NCBI GenBank assembly: GCA_022008415.1
Contig: JAIRBC010000010.1
Span: forward strand, 62,001 to 126,000
Source of the DNA: Cerina litoralis
GTDB taxonomy: Bacteria; Bacteroidota; Bacteroidia; Flavobacteriales; Flavobacteriaceae
DNA: 64,000 bases
Direction: 5' to 3'
Below the pieces are notes generated by a model that worked only from the letters and a program-made list of their open reading frames with translations, was not told the origin of the DNA and did no database searches. Both the position numbers and the translations under genes were made by a program. Below, piece by piece: positions 1 to 8,459 of this stretch; the first letter of the stretch is position 1; every line of letters starts with the position of its first letter.

Positions 1-1226
1 ACGGCATAACCCGATTCTGGATTTACGGTTTGTTTAAGGATAAAATCACCCCCCAAATAGTGTTGTTCCGGTTTAAAATTCCTTTCTCCCTCGGACCACT
101 GGAACGACCCTCTCCAAGGAGAGGTTCCGTAAATGGCTTCGCCATTGGTCTCTAACCATTTACCCATTTGCAACAGCCGCTCCTGCATGATCACCGGGAT
201 TTTCCCCCTTGCGTCCGGTCCAATATCGAGCAACAGGTTCCCACCGGTGCTTACTATATTTACCAGCATCAAAACAAGGGCTTTGGGCGAGTTGTAATCT
301 TCAATATCCTCGTTACGGTTGTATCCGAAGGAAAAGCCCATCCCTCTACATTCTTCCCAAGGGCGATTAAACCCGGGTGCCTCAGATTCGTATTCGGTAG
401 TATAGTATCCGCCATGCTCATTGCGGACGCCCTTGCCCCAACGGTCGTTGATGACCACGGAGTTTTTTACGGGGGAGTCGTTGAACAACCAAGCCAGGAA
501 TTCCTTGGATTTCCATTGGTCGGCTTCCATTTCCCACTCCCCATCGGCCCATAGAATATCGGGCTTATAGCGGGTTACCAAATCCTTAACCTGGGGCAAA
601 AAATGCTCGGCTACAAATCGTTGCCTATCGTTTTGCCACCATGGGTGGTACCATTCGTATAACGAATAATAGAGCCCCATTTTGAGCCCGTTTGCTTTAA
701 CCGCCTTGGACAAGTCGCCTACCAGATCTCTATGGGCCCCAACTTCCATACTGTTCCATGGAAAGCCTCGGTCATCGGCTTCCTTGCTTGGCCAGAGGGC
801 AAAACCATCGTGGTGTTTGGAAGTAAGTACAACATATTTGGCCCCGGATTCTTTGATAAGTGCCGCCCAATCGTCGGGCTCGAACAGATCTGCCGTGAAC
901 ATATTCCCGAACTGGTAGTAAGTAAAATCCTTACCATAGGTTTTATTGTGATAGTTGACTACCTCGTCCCCCTTAAAATCGCCATTACCAAAAAGCGTTT
1001 TGCTCTGTAACCAATATTGGTACCACTCTGAGTAAGTACCCTTGGGCGACCAAGCCGGGACGGAGTAAGGCCCCCAGTGGATAAATATTCCAAACTTGGC
1101 ATTATCGAACCATTGGGCTACAGGTCTGGAATCCAAGGAGTCCCATGTAGGCTCATAGTGTTTTTGGGCCCAAAGGCCGTTGAACATCGTTGCCGAAATA
1201 ATTAAGACAAGGGCTTTCTTTTTCAC
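1..1226 (-). CDS. GH29 alpha-L-fucosidase, secreted (3' end cut by window edge)
   Basis: Hydrolyses terminal alpha-L-fucose; the context suggests fucose from sulfated algal polysaccharide. Reading back from a GTG at 1226 gives a signal peptide (KKKALVLIISATMFNGLWAQ), then GH29 landmarks: IFIHWGPYS, SKHHDGFALWPS and ILWADGEWE. Asp228 in the last motif is in the position of the catalytic nucleophile. The frame stays open to base 1, so about 408 residues are visible and the C-terminus is missing. GTG is preferred because the first in-frame ATG lies inside the signal peptide. It follows the FAH gene by 19 bp and is the last visible gene of the fucose block. It differs clearly from the second fucosidase at 6924-8414. 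The family is certain; the linkage cleaved is not known. Confidence 0.93.
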   Translation of the reverse strand, partial: MKKKALVLIISATMFNGLWAQKHYEPTWDSLDSRPVAQWFDNAKFGIFIHWGPYSVPAWSPKGTYSEWYQYWLQSKTLFGNGDFKGDEVVNYHNKTYGKDFTYYQFGNMFTADLFEPDDWAALIKESGAKYVVLTSKHHDGFALWPSKEADDRGFPWNSMEVGAHRDLVGDLSKAVKANGLKMGLYYSLYEWYHPWWQNDRQRFVAEHFLPQVKDLVTRYKPDILWADGEWEMEADQWKSKEFLAWLFNDSPVKNSVVINDRWGKGVRNEHGGYYTTEYESEAPGFNRPWEECRGMGFSFGYNRNEDIEDYNSPKALVLMLVNIVSTGGNLLLDIGPDARGKIPVIMQERLLQMGKWLETNGEAIYGTSPWRGSFQWSEGERNFKPEQHYLGGDFILKQTVNPESGYA

Positions 1227-1245
1227 TCTCTCCAGTTTTAACGGA

Positions 1246-2085
1246 TTATTTACTTTTTGCGACGCGGTTAATCAAGGTACCAATGCTATCAATGGAGATG
1301 CGGACTTCATCCCCTTCCAGGAGCGTGAAATCGTCCGAGGGCACCAGACAGGTCCCGGTCATCAAAAACACCCCGGTTGGAAAATCGCATTCCCGGAAGA
1401 GATATCCAACCAACTCCGTATGGGATCTTTTCATCATTTTAATAGCTACCTCTTCTTTAAACATATAGGTTCCATTCCTGCTTATCTCGATGGAAATAAC
1501 CGTTTCGGGTGAAAGGGGATCTTCTTGTAAATACAGGCAGGGACCCATGGCGGCACAGCGCTCATATACTTTGGCTTGAGGCAGGTACAATGGATTCTCC
1601 CCTTCGATATCCCGGGAGCTCATATCGTTCCCTATGGTGTAGCCTTGGATACTTCCTTTGGAATTTATAAACAAAGTGAGTTCGGGCTCTGGAACGTTCC
1701 AGTTAGAATCCCGCCGAATGTACACCACATCCCCATCTCCCACGGTACGTTGGGCAGTAGCCTTAAAAAACAGTTCGGGACGGTCTGCATCGTAGACCTT
1801 ATCGTAAAATACATGCCCGCCCGAATCCTTGGCTTCCTCCATACGGGCTTCCTTGCTCCTTTGATAGGTTACCCCTGCTGCCCAGATTTCTTGACTGCCC
1901 ATAGGAACTTGCACGCCTTGTTTTAATACCTCATCGGAGACCGATTTGGCTGAAGGAAGTTCCGATTTTACAGAAGCGTACAGGTTATCCCTGTTGATAA
2001 AGGCATCCCAATCCGCAACCGGAAGTTCGTAGTATTTCCCCTCGTTTTCAATAATTGCCCGTCGGGGCTGCTTGTATATTTTCAT
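1246..2085 (-). CDS. FAH-superfamily enzyme of the fucose block (2-keto-3-deoxy sugar acid hydrolase or dehydratase)
   Basis: A 279-residue cytoplasmic protein of the fumarylacetoacetate hydrolase fold. Likely metal ligands are Glu133 and Glu135 (VPEPEL) and Asp154 (IGNDMSSRD). In the Xanthomonas-type fucose pathway an FAH protein cleaves 2,4-diketo-3-deoxy-L-fuconate to pyruvate and lactate, and the adjacent dehydratase and SDR fit that role. However, the N-terminal part ([16 protein letters not shown], then [12 protein letters not shown]) looks to me more like the branch that includes 2-keto-3-deoxy-D-arabinonate dehydratase, whose substrate is the pentose analogue of the fucose intermediate. 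Hydrolase and dehydratase therefore both remain open. ATG at 2085; 25 bp downstream of the sulfatase gene, so probably cotranscribed. Confidence 0.8.
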   Translation of the reverse strand: MKIYKQPRRAIIENEGKYYELPVADWDAFINRDNLYASVKSELPSAKSVSDEVLKQGVQVPMGSQEIWAAGVTYQRSKEARMEEAKDSGGHVFYDKVYDADRPELFFKATAQRTVGDGDVVYIRRDSNWNVPEPELTLFINSKGSIQGYTIGNDMSSRDIEGENPLYLPQAKVYERCAAMGPCLYLQEDPLSPETVISIEISRNGTYMFKEEVAIKMMKRSHTELVGYLFRECDFPTGVFLMTGTCLVPSDDFTLLEGDEVRISIDSIGTLINRVAKSK

Positions 2086-2110
2086 CTCTTTGTAAAGTGT
2101 TGGTTAATTA

Positions 2111-3628
2111 TTAATGCACGGGTATTTTGTCTCCACTCAACTTATCATCTTTAAAATATTTTCTAAGTGTGTACTCCGGTTGATGGCGGTCGGGAATCTG
2201 TTTTAATTGGGTATAGTCGTATTCCAACGGCAAAATTGTTTTGGGGTTCATCGTTGCGGTATCATTGGTAACCGTGTACCATTCTTGCAACATGCCCATC
2301 ATTTCGTCTACTTTGGACTTATCCCTCGGATTGCTCGCCAAATTGTTTAACTCCATTGGGTCCAATTTTAAATTGAACAATTGGGTATAGTCCCGCTGCG
2401 GATACCTTATCAGTTTCCAATCCTCCGTTCTAACAGCCCGCACCGTGTTCCTGTACACGGTGTAGAGTGAGTTCCGAACCCCACTTTCCTCTCCCAAAAG
2501 GACGGCAGTAAGGTCTGTCCCATCAATACCCTCAGGTTCGGGAAGGTCGCACAAGTCTGCCAAGGTTGGGAAAACGTCATACAAATAGACCAATGCGTCC
2601 CTTGTTTGTTGTTTTGGAACACCAGGTCCGCTGATGATCAGAGGCACTTTTGTGCTGTGTTCGTACAGGTCCTGCTTGCCCAAAAGTCCATGGCTGCCAA
2701 TAGCCAGCCCGTTGTCAGCAGCGTAAACTATGATCGTATTGTCGTAAAGTCCTTGCTTTTTCAAAGTTTTGATTATATCCCCCACCCGCTGGTCCAAATG
2801 ACTGATGAGGGCGTAGTAATCGGCCAACGATTCCTGGATAATCTCGGGGGTTCGTGGCCATGGCGCAAGGGTTTCGTCCCTTACGTTAAAGTCGTCGAAT
2901 ATAAATGGATGTAGTCCCTTAAAATTACCCGGAACCGGGATGGTTTCCGGGGGGTACATCCCTATATAATCCTTCCGCGGCGAGCGCGGGTCGTGGGGTG
3001 CTGTAAAAGCCACGTAGCAAAAAAACGGATTTTCCCTATCTCCTTCCGCATAATCGTTAAGATAACCAATGGCCGCATCGGCAAAAAGATCGGTCGAAAA
3101 TCCCTTTTTAGCCTTCTCTCCAAGCTTCCCGTTAGGTCCCAGATTTTGGCAGGGTACGTTGAAATGGTCGGACATACCTCCTATAAATACGTTTTTGCCA
3201 TTTTGAAAGCTGGCCTCGAAGGCCTCCGGTTCGTTGTGCCATTTACCGGTACCAAAGGTTTTATACCCAAATTTGTTAAAATACATAGGCATGGTGGTCA
3301 CGCCTTTTAGCCGATCATATACGTGAAATAGACTCTTACCGCTCAACAACATAGCACGACTGGGGGCACAGATAGCACCATGGTGCCCGCCCATAACGTA
3401 GTTATTTGTAAACCGAACCCCATTTGCGGCCAGGGAATCTATATTTGGGGTTCGAATATAGGTATTGCCAGAGGCCCCTAGCGCATCCGCTCGTTGGTCA
3501 TCGGCAAAAATGAAAAGTACATTTGGCTTTTGCTTCGATTTTTCCGATCGATGCGCTGCCCCCTGGTCACATCCTAAGAAAAGGAGCAACATAAGAAAAC
3601 CCATAAGCAGTGATGATAAATGCTTCAT
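2111..3628 (-). CDS. S1-family sulfatase, lipoprotein
   Basis: A 505-residue sulfatase that removes sulfate esters from carbohydrate. A lipoprotein signal ends at Cys20 (LFLGC), so it is probably anchored in the periplasm or at the outer membrane. The sulfatase signature CAPSR starts at Cys87, the residue converted to formylglycine by a maturase encoded elsewhere. The early metal-binding segment FIFADDQR and a later AADNGLAIGSHG segment support an intact catalytic domain. It sits between a second sulfatase (54 bp upstream) and the FAH gene, with fucosidases on both sides. Sulfated fucan is therefore the likely substrate by context; the sulfate position cannot be read from sequence alone. Confidence 0.92.
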   Translation of the reverse strand: MKHLSSLLMGFLMLLLFLGCDQGAAHRSEKSKQKPNVLFIFADDQRADALGASGNTYIRTPNIDSLAANGVRFTNNYVMGGHHGAICAPSRAMLLSGKSLFHVYDRLKGVTTMPMYFNKFGYKTFGTGKWHNEPEAFEASFQNGKNVFIGGMSDHFNVPCQNLGPNGKLGEKAKKGFSTDLFADAAIGYLNDYAEGDRENPFFCYVAFTAPHDPRSPRKDYIGMYPPETIPVPGNFKGLHPFIFDDFNVRDETLAPWPRTPEIIQESLADYYALISHLDQRVGDIIKTLKKQGLYDNTIIVYAADNGLAIGSHGLLGKQDLYEHSTKVPLIISGPGVPKQQTRDALVYLYDVFPTLADLCDLPEPEGIDGTDLTAVLLGEESGVRNSLYTVYRNTVRAVRTEDWKLIRYPQRDYTQLFNLKLDPMELNNLASNPRDKSKVDEMMGMLQEWYTVTNDTATMNPKTILPLEYDYTQLKQIPDRHQPEYTLRKYFKDDKLSGDKIPVH

Positions 3629-3682
3629 ACGAATAACTTGATTATAAGTGCTTTAGTTAGAACCTTTCAAATATTTCATTTA

Positions 3683-5800
3683 TTACTCTTCAGTGTGAAA
3701 AAATACAGTGGCCGGAATTTTTTCCTTATCCAAGCCCGGACCGCACCATTCCAGGTCCAACGTTGGGTTTCCCTTTTGAGGTGATGTTAAAAAGAGGCGA
3801 AATGGATGTAGGCCTGATGTTAGGTTAATTGTCCCCGCTTTCACCGTATTTGAAAAATATTCATAATCTGCATCAATGACCGTTGCATTATGGATTTTGA
3901 ATAGGGCCGTGGTATTTGTCTTTATAAAAAATCTATACTCCCCTTCACGTGGGATGCGCATATACCCCTCAAAATATAACGCCCCACTAGATTTTACTTT
4001 TCCAACATTTCCGTTGGGATAATCCGACATTCCAGTTTCCGTTGGCGTAAGTGTGGCTACTGCGGGTACCCAAGGAAAATCGCCTTCATAGGCCTTCCAT
4101 TGAATTCCCGGGTCGGCTATCACCCCCTTAACCGCAGGAACAGGCGCATCATCGTAAGGCCTCGGTGCCGTAACATTCGGTATCCTAGATTGGAGGACCC
4201 TATCCTTCATTCGTCGTTGTAGGGAGGTTGTGTTCGAAGTCCTGGCCAAATTATTGGTCTGCTGTGGATCTTTCACCACATCGTAGATCTCAAAATCATC
4301 ATGTTGCGATTTAATATCGTAACGCACCCCGACAAAATTGTCCAGACGGACCATTTGCATTTGATTGCGGCGACGTCCCCGGTGATTCGCCGCAAAATCT
4401 TCAAATTCCGGAGTTGTCCCTTGTTCAAAGTACTCAAGGTAGATTTGGCTCTCGGGCTGCTTTCCTTTTTTGAGTAACGAGGGCAAAAGAGATACCCCAT
4501 CCGATACGGCCGGTGCCGGTAATCCGGCAATTTGGGTAAAGGTGGGCATCCAATCGTAAAAAATACTCGGGGTTTCCACGATGTTCCCGGCCGGGATATG
4601 TTTGGGCCATCTGGCAATGCTGGGCATACGTAGCCCACCTTCCCAACAATCGCGCTTTATTCCATCAAAGGGACCAAAACTTTTAAAAAAAGTAGGAACG
4701 ATGGGTTCGCCGGTTATATAGGACTCTATAGACGGGCCGTTATCCGAAGTAAAGACGACCATGGTATTATCATCTATGTTTAAGTCTTTGAGCAAATGCA
4801 AAAGGTCACCCACCGCATCGTCTATTCTTCTCGTATCCGTAGCGTATCGCTTATAGATATCCGGCCATGGTACTTGGGGCGATGCCGCGCTCCTATCGTC
4901 GTCGTAGGTAGCATTTGAATAATCGGGGTGCATCCAGGAATCTACCTTGCCCGAGGCGGTATTGATCATGTGTCCGGGTTGCCCCAGCCATTGAAGACCG
5001 CCATCTAATCCTCCTCCTTTCGGATAGGCCTGGGTGGGAAGTTCCAAAACAGCATGGGGAGTATCGTAGGCCAAGAACATAAAAAACGGTTTTTGCCCAC
5101 CCGTGCCTTTTTTGTAGTCCACGATCCAACGTTTGGCAGCGGCGGTCCATAAATCGGCGGTATAACACTTATCGAGGTCTTGTGCGATGTTGGTCCGGTT
5201 TTCGTAAACCTCCTTAGAGCCTCTATAAACCCCCTCCTTTGGGTAATGCTCATGTCCGTCCCTATGCCTTATATAGCCCAAAAAATAGTCGAATCCCCTA
5301 TTGAGCGGATGTGCCGTCCAGTTGGGACCACTATCATCCTTTCCCTGCAAACCCCATTTGCCAATGGCCGCTGTGGTATACCCGGCCTTTTGCAGCACCG
5401 AACCCAAGGTGTAGTTGTTGTCCAAGGCCTTGTCGAACTGATTGTCCCTAACATTGGAATGGCCCTGGCTCCTACCCAGCAATAATGAAGCCCTAGACGG
5501 AGCGCACACGGGAGCTGGCGAATATTGTTGTGGAAGGAGCGCACCTTCCTTCGCCATTTGGTCCAAGTGCGGTGTAAACTGCCTGGGATGTCCTGCATTC
5601 CCGGTGACCAATTGGTTCTGAAAAAAAACGCCGAGGTCCCCATAGCCCAAATCGTCCGTTAGGATGAAAATGATGTTTGGTTTTTGGCCAACCGTGTCAC
5701 CTGCTAAAACAGCCACTCCTTGAGCAATTCCGTTCCAAATACTAACAAAAAATAGTATTATTGATACGGTTGTTAATTTTATCCTTGATGTAAAAAGCAT
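3683..5800 (-). CDS. S1-family sulfatase with C-terminal PA14-like domain, secreted
   Basis: A 705-residue secreted sulfatase counted from the ATG at 5800. A GTG 12 codons upstream would add a polar tail before the signal peptide and is less likely. The N-terminus has FILTDDLGYGDLG, and CAPSR begins at Cys99, the formylglycine site. The catalytic part covers roughly residues 40-530. The last 150 or so residues (SSGALYFEGYMRIPREGEY, then IKTNTTALFKIHNA, then DLEWCGPG) resemble a PA14-type beta domain, which often binds carbohydrate. The fusion could hold the enzyme on its polysaccharide. It is separated from the upstream SDR gene by 283 bp containing a palindromic repeat, so it may start a second transcription unit. 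Confidence 0.92.
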   Translation of the reverse strand: MLFTSRIKLTTVSIILFFVSIWNGIAQGVAVLAGDTVGQKPNIIFILTDDLGYGDLGVFFQNQLVTGNAGHPRQFTPHLDQMAKEGALLPQQYSPAPVCAPSRASLLLGRSQGHSNVRDNQFDKALDNNYTLGSVLQKAGYTTAAIGKWGLQGKDDSGPNWTAHPLNRGFDYFLGYIRHRDGHEHYPKEGVYRGSKEVYENRTNIAQDLDKCYTADLWTAAAKRWIVDYKKGTGGQKPFFMFLAYDTPHAVLELPTQAYPKGGGLDGGLQWLGQPGHMINTASGKVDSWMHPDYSNATYDDDRSAASPQVPWPDIYKRYATDTRRIDDAVGDLLHLLKDLNIDDNTMVVFTSDNGPSIESYITGEPIVPTFFKSFGPFDGIKRDCWEGGLRMPSIARWPKHIPAGNIVETPSIFYDWMPTFTQIAGLPAPAVSDGVSLLPSLLKKGKQPESQIYLEYFEQGTTPEFEDFAANHRGRRRNQMQMVRLDNFVGVRYDIKSQHDDFEIYDVVKDPQQTNNLARTSNTTSLQRRMKDRVLQSRIPNVTAPRPYDDAPVPAVKGVIADPGIQWKAYEGDFPWVPAVATLTPTETGMSDYPNGNVGKVKSSGALYFEGYMRIPREGEYRFFIKTNTTALFKIHNATVIDADYEYFSNTVKAGTINLTSGLHPFRLFLTSPQKGNPTLDLEWCGPGLDKEKIPATVFFHTEE

Positions 5801-5859
5801 TGTAACTATTTGTTTGATTTGAATTACCAAGTACACAATTAGGAACTATCGATCATTTT

Positions 5860-5945
5860 TGACCCCTCCGCTCCCGATAGCTATCGGGACGGCACCCCGC
5901 CAGAACGATTTTCGGGCTGGCTCCTTGAAAAAAGGGGAGGACCTG
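5860..5945. repeat. Intergenic repeat with perfect palindrome
   Basis: Bases 5872-5889 form a perfect 18-bp palindrome, TCCCGATAG/CTATCGGGA. It is followed by CCCCGCCAGAACG (5895-5907), whose reverse complement occurs at 25894-25906. A one-mismatch version of the palindrome lies at 61262-61279 inside a helicase gene. The block is GC-richer than its surroundings and looks like a degenerate dispersed intergenic element; it could also act as a hairpin between the SDR and sulfatase genes. Confidence 0.6.
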
Positions 5946-6083
5946 TTATGTTCGAATTTTCAACCATCTAAATTTCATAATATTTTGCATACGTAGCGTT
6001 CTTTCAACCATAATTAATTCCGTCGACTGAATACTGGTTACTGAGCACTTTTTAATCTTGTTTCTTGGCTCTTGTCTTCGCAA

Positions 6084-6860
6084 TCATCCATTCAACTTTA
6101 TAAACCCGCCATCAAGAGGAAAATCGGTGCCTGTGGCAAACGAGGCCTCATCCGAACAGAGATAAAGTGCCAGATTGGCCACTTCCTCCGGCATCCCCAT
6201 ACGACCGATAGGTTGGGTTTTCGAAAGCCTTTCGAACATTTCCTTTTCCCTTCCGGGATAGTTTTTTGCCAAATATCCATCGACGAAAGGGGTATGGATC
6301 CTTCCCGGGGAAATACTGTTGCACCGAATACCAAAATCGAGATAATCCTTGGCAACGGAATAGGTCATGGTGAGTACGGCCCCTTTGGTCATGGAATAGG
6401 CAAACCGATCCGATATCCCAACGCTAGACGCTACCGAAGCCATGTTTAGGATCACCCCTCCTTTGTCTTTCATAAAGGGAATAACAGCTCTCATTCCATT
6501 GTAAACCCCTTTGATGTTCACTTGGTACAACCGATCCAAGTCTGCCTCTTCGGCACCTTCAATATTCCCTATGTGGGCTACGCCAGCGTTGTTGACCAGT
6601 ATATTAATTTGGGATTCCTCGGCAATTTTCGAAACTATTCCCAATACTTGCGGTTGATCGGATACATCACAAGCATGAAATTTGGCCTTGCCTCCTTCGT
6701 TCATTATTTCTTCGACCACTTTTTGTCCACTCTCCGCATTGAATTCCAATATATGGACCTCCGCACCCTGCGTGGCGAATTTTTGAGCAATGGCCTTTCC
6801 AATACCGCTGGCCGCACCGGTGACCAGGGCCGTTTTTCCTTTTAAACTAAATATTGACAT
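6084..6860 (-). CDS. SDR-family dehydrogenase, probably 2-keto-3-deoxy-L-fuconate dehydrogenase
   Basis: A 258-residue short-chain dehydrogenase/reductase. The NAD(P)-binding motif TGAASGIG is at residues 14-21 and NNAG at 90-93. The catalytic Ser142, Tyr155 and Lys159 (YSMTK) are all present, and the C-terminus GTDFPLDGGF is typical of classical SDRs. In the non-phosphorylative fucose pathway an SDR oxidises 2-keto-3-deoxy-L-fuconate at C4, and its place between a fucosidase and the FAH enzyme supports this role. Within the SDR family substrate cannot be read from motifs, so the specific activity is inferred from context. ATG at 6860; the gene follows the fucosidase by 63 bp. Confidence 0.87.
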   Translation of the reverse strand: MSIFSLKGKTALVTGAASGIGKAIAQKFATQGAEVHILEFNAESGQKVVEEIMNEGGKAKFHACDVSDQPQVLGIVSKIAEESQINILVNNAGVAHIGNIEGAEEADLDRLYQVNIKGVYNGMRAVIPFMKDKGGVILNMASVASSVGISDRFAYSMTKGAVLTMTYSVAKDYLDFGIRCNSISPGRIHTPFVDGYLAKNYPGREKEMFERLSKTQPIGRMGMPEEVANLALYLCSDEASFATGTDFPLDGGFIKLNG

Positions 6861-6923
6861 GTTCTATTTCTATTTATTTATGGTTATTGACGATAGGGTT
6901 TAACCCAAACCGGCCTGACGTAC

Positions 6924-8414
6924 TTACTTTATCCTAATAACAAAAGCATTTGTTTTCAAAATCTTGTCCCGCAATTTTTTGGAAATCTTAAATATGGCCC
7001 CATTATCCCTTTTAGACCATAAAATTCCGGACCCATCACCTAATATAGTAACTTTAGCTCCATTTTTAGGAACAAAACCTTCCATGTAAATTTCGGGGGG
7101 AAGAGAGGTTTGTCCCTCGTTTACCAAGTAGATCAAATAAAGCGTTCCGTCCGGCTTGGAGGTCACACAGATGTTTTCATATTTATACGGCGCCATGGGT
7201 TTTGTCCCGTAAATGGCTTCCTTGTTGATATTCATCCAAGCACCGATTTCTTCCAATAATTTATAGGCACCGGCATCCCATTCTCCTTGGGGACTAGGTG
7301 CAATATTTAATAACAAGTTGCCGCCTTTGGACACAATATCAACTAAGGTGTGTATCCCTTCCCTGCCCGACATGTATTTGGCATTGGGGGTGTAGGACCA
7401 GCCTCCTCCAGAAATAATACAGGATTCCCATGGATATGGCAACGGCTTTTCCGGTACCCTGTTCTCCGGCGTTAAATAATTTTGATTTTTTCCGTGTACC
7501 GCTCTATCGACAACGATCAGGCCAGGTTGCTTTGCCCTAGCTTCCTTAACCAGTTGGTCCATCTTAATATCCTGGTTGACAATGCGATTTTTTAGATAGC
7601 CAAATTTGTTGTCTTTAAGCTGTTCGTCATACCAACTTGTAATCTGCGACTTGGGTGTTTTAGCTACCCATCCACCGTCTAGCCAAAGGATGTCCACTTT
7701 ACCATAATTGGACATAAGTTCCATTATTTGGTTATGTGTAAATTGGACGAACTCACTCCATTTCTCCGGGTTTTCCTCGGGATCATAGTTTACGTTGCGG
7801 TCCCTTGGGGGATAATATGGATCCCAATACGACGGCACATGCCAGTCCGGCTTTGAAAAATAGGCTCCCGCCCATAGTCCTTCATTTCTAAAGGCATTGA
7901 ATATTTCCTTTGTTATATTGGCTTTCGGATTAGAACTGAATGGTGTTTTGGGATCCGTAATCTTGTAATCGGTGTATTTGGTATCGAACATGGAAAACCC
8001 ATCGTGGTGCTTTGTTGTAAAGACCACATATTTCATCCCTGCGTCTTTGGCGGCCTTGGCCCATTTCCCTGGATCGAACTTTACAGGGTTGAATGTTTTT
8101 TGCAATCCTTCATATTCTTTTTTATACGCAAAGTAATTATTGGGATTGGATCCCTTTTTTCGTTCGCACCAACCGTACTCTTCCGGACAAATGGACCAAG
8201 ATTCCACAATTCCCCATTGACTATATGTACCCCAATGCATTAGGAGGCCAAACTTTAGATCCTGCCATTGATCCAGCTTTTTGAGCACCATTGGATCCGT
8301 TTCTGGTACGTACCGTTCGTCCTCATAGATGGCCTGTGCCTTAATACCTTGGGTACAAAATAGACCTACTAACCCCGCTAATAAAATCAATTTGATAGTC
8401 CCATTATTTCCCAT
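6924..8414 (-). CDS. GH29 alpha-L-fucosidase, secreted
   Basis: A 496-residue fucosidase with an N-terminal signal peptide (LILLAGLVGLFCTQGIKAQ). The family segments are LLMHWGTYSQWG, TTKHHDGFSMF and DILWLDGGWV, with Asp246 as the likely nucleophile. A C-terminal region after about residue 400 is probably the beta-sandwich found in the family. It is longer in the loop after the HWG motif (residues 70-105) than the partial fucosidase at the left edge, which suggests the two enzymes act on different linkages or chain lengths. It lies 45 bp downstream of L-fuconate dehydratase and is probably cotranscribed with it. Confidence 0.94.
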   Translation of the reverse strand: MGNNGTIKLILLAGLVGLFCTQGIKAQAIYEDERYVPETDPMVLKKLDQWQDLKFGLLMHWGTYSQWGIVESWSICPEEYGWCERKKGSNPNNYFAYKKEYEGLQKTFNPVKFDPGKWAKAAKDAGMKYVVFTTKHHDGFSMFDTKYTDYKITDPKTPFSSNPKANITKEIFNAFRNEGLWAGAYFSKPDWHVPSYWDPYYPPRDRNVNYDPEENPEKWSEFVQFTHNQIMELMSNYGKVDILWLDGGWVAKTPKSQITSWYDEQLKDNKFGYLKNRIVNQDIKMDQLVKEARAKQPGLIVVDRAVHGKNQNYLTPENRVPEKPLPYPWESCIISGGGWSYTPNAKYMSGREGIHTLVDIVSKGGNLLLNIAPSPQGEWDAGAYKLLEEIGAWMNINKEAIYGTKPMAPYKYENICVTSKPDGTLYLIYLVNEGQTSLPPEIYMEGFVPKNGAKVTILGDGSGILWSKRDNGAIFKISKKLRDKILKTNAFVIRIK

Positions 8415-8459
8415 TGTGTAATTTTATGCGTTTTCGATAGTCCTCTCGCCGTAATGCTA

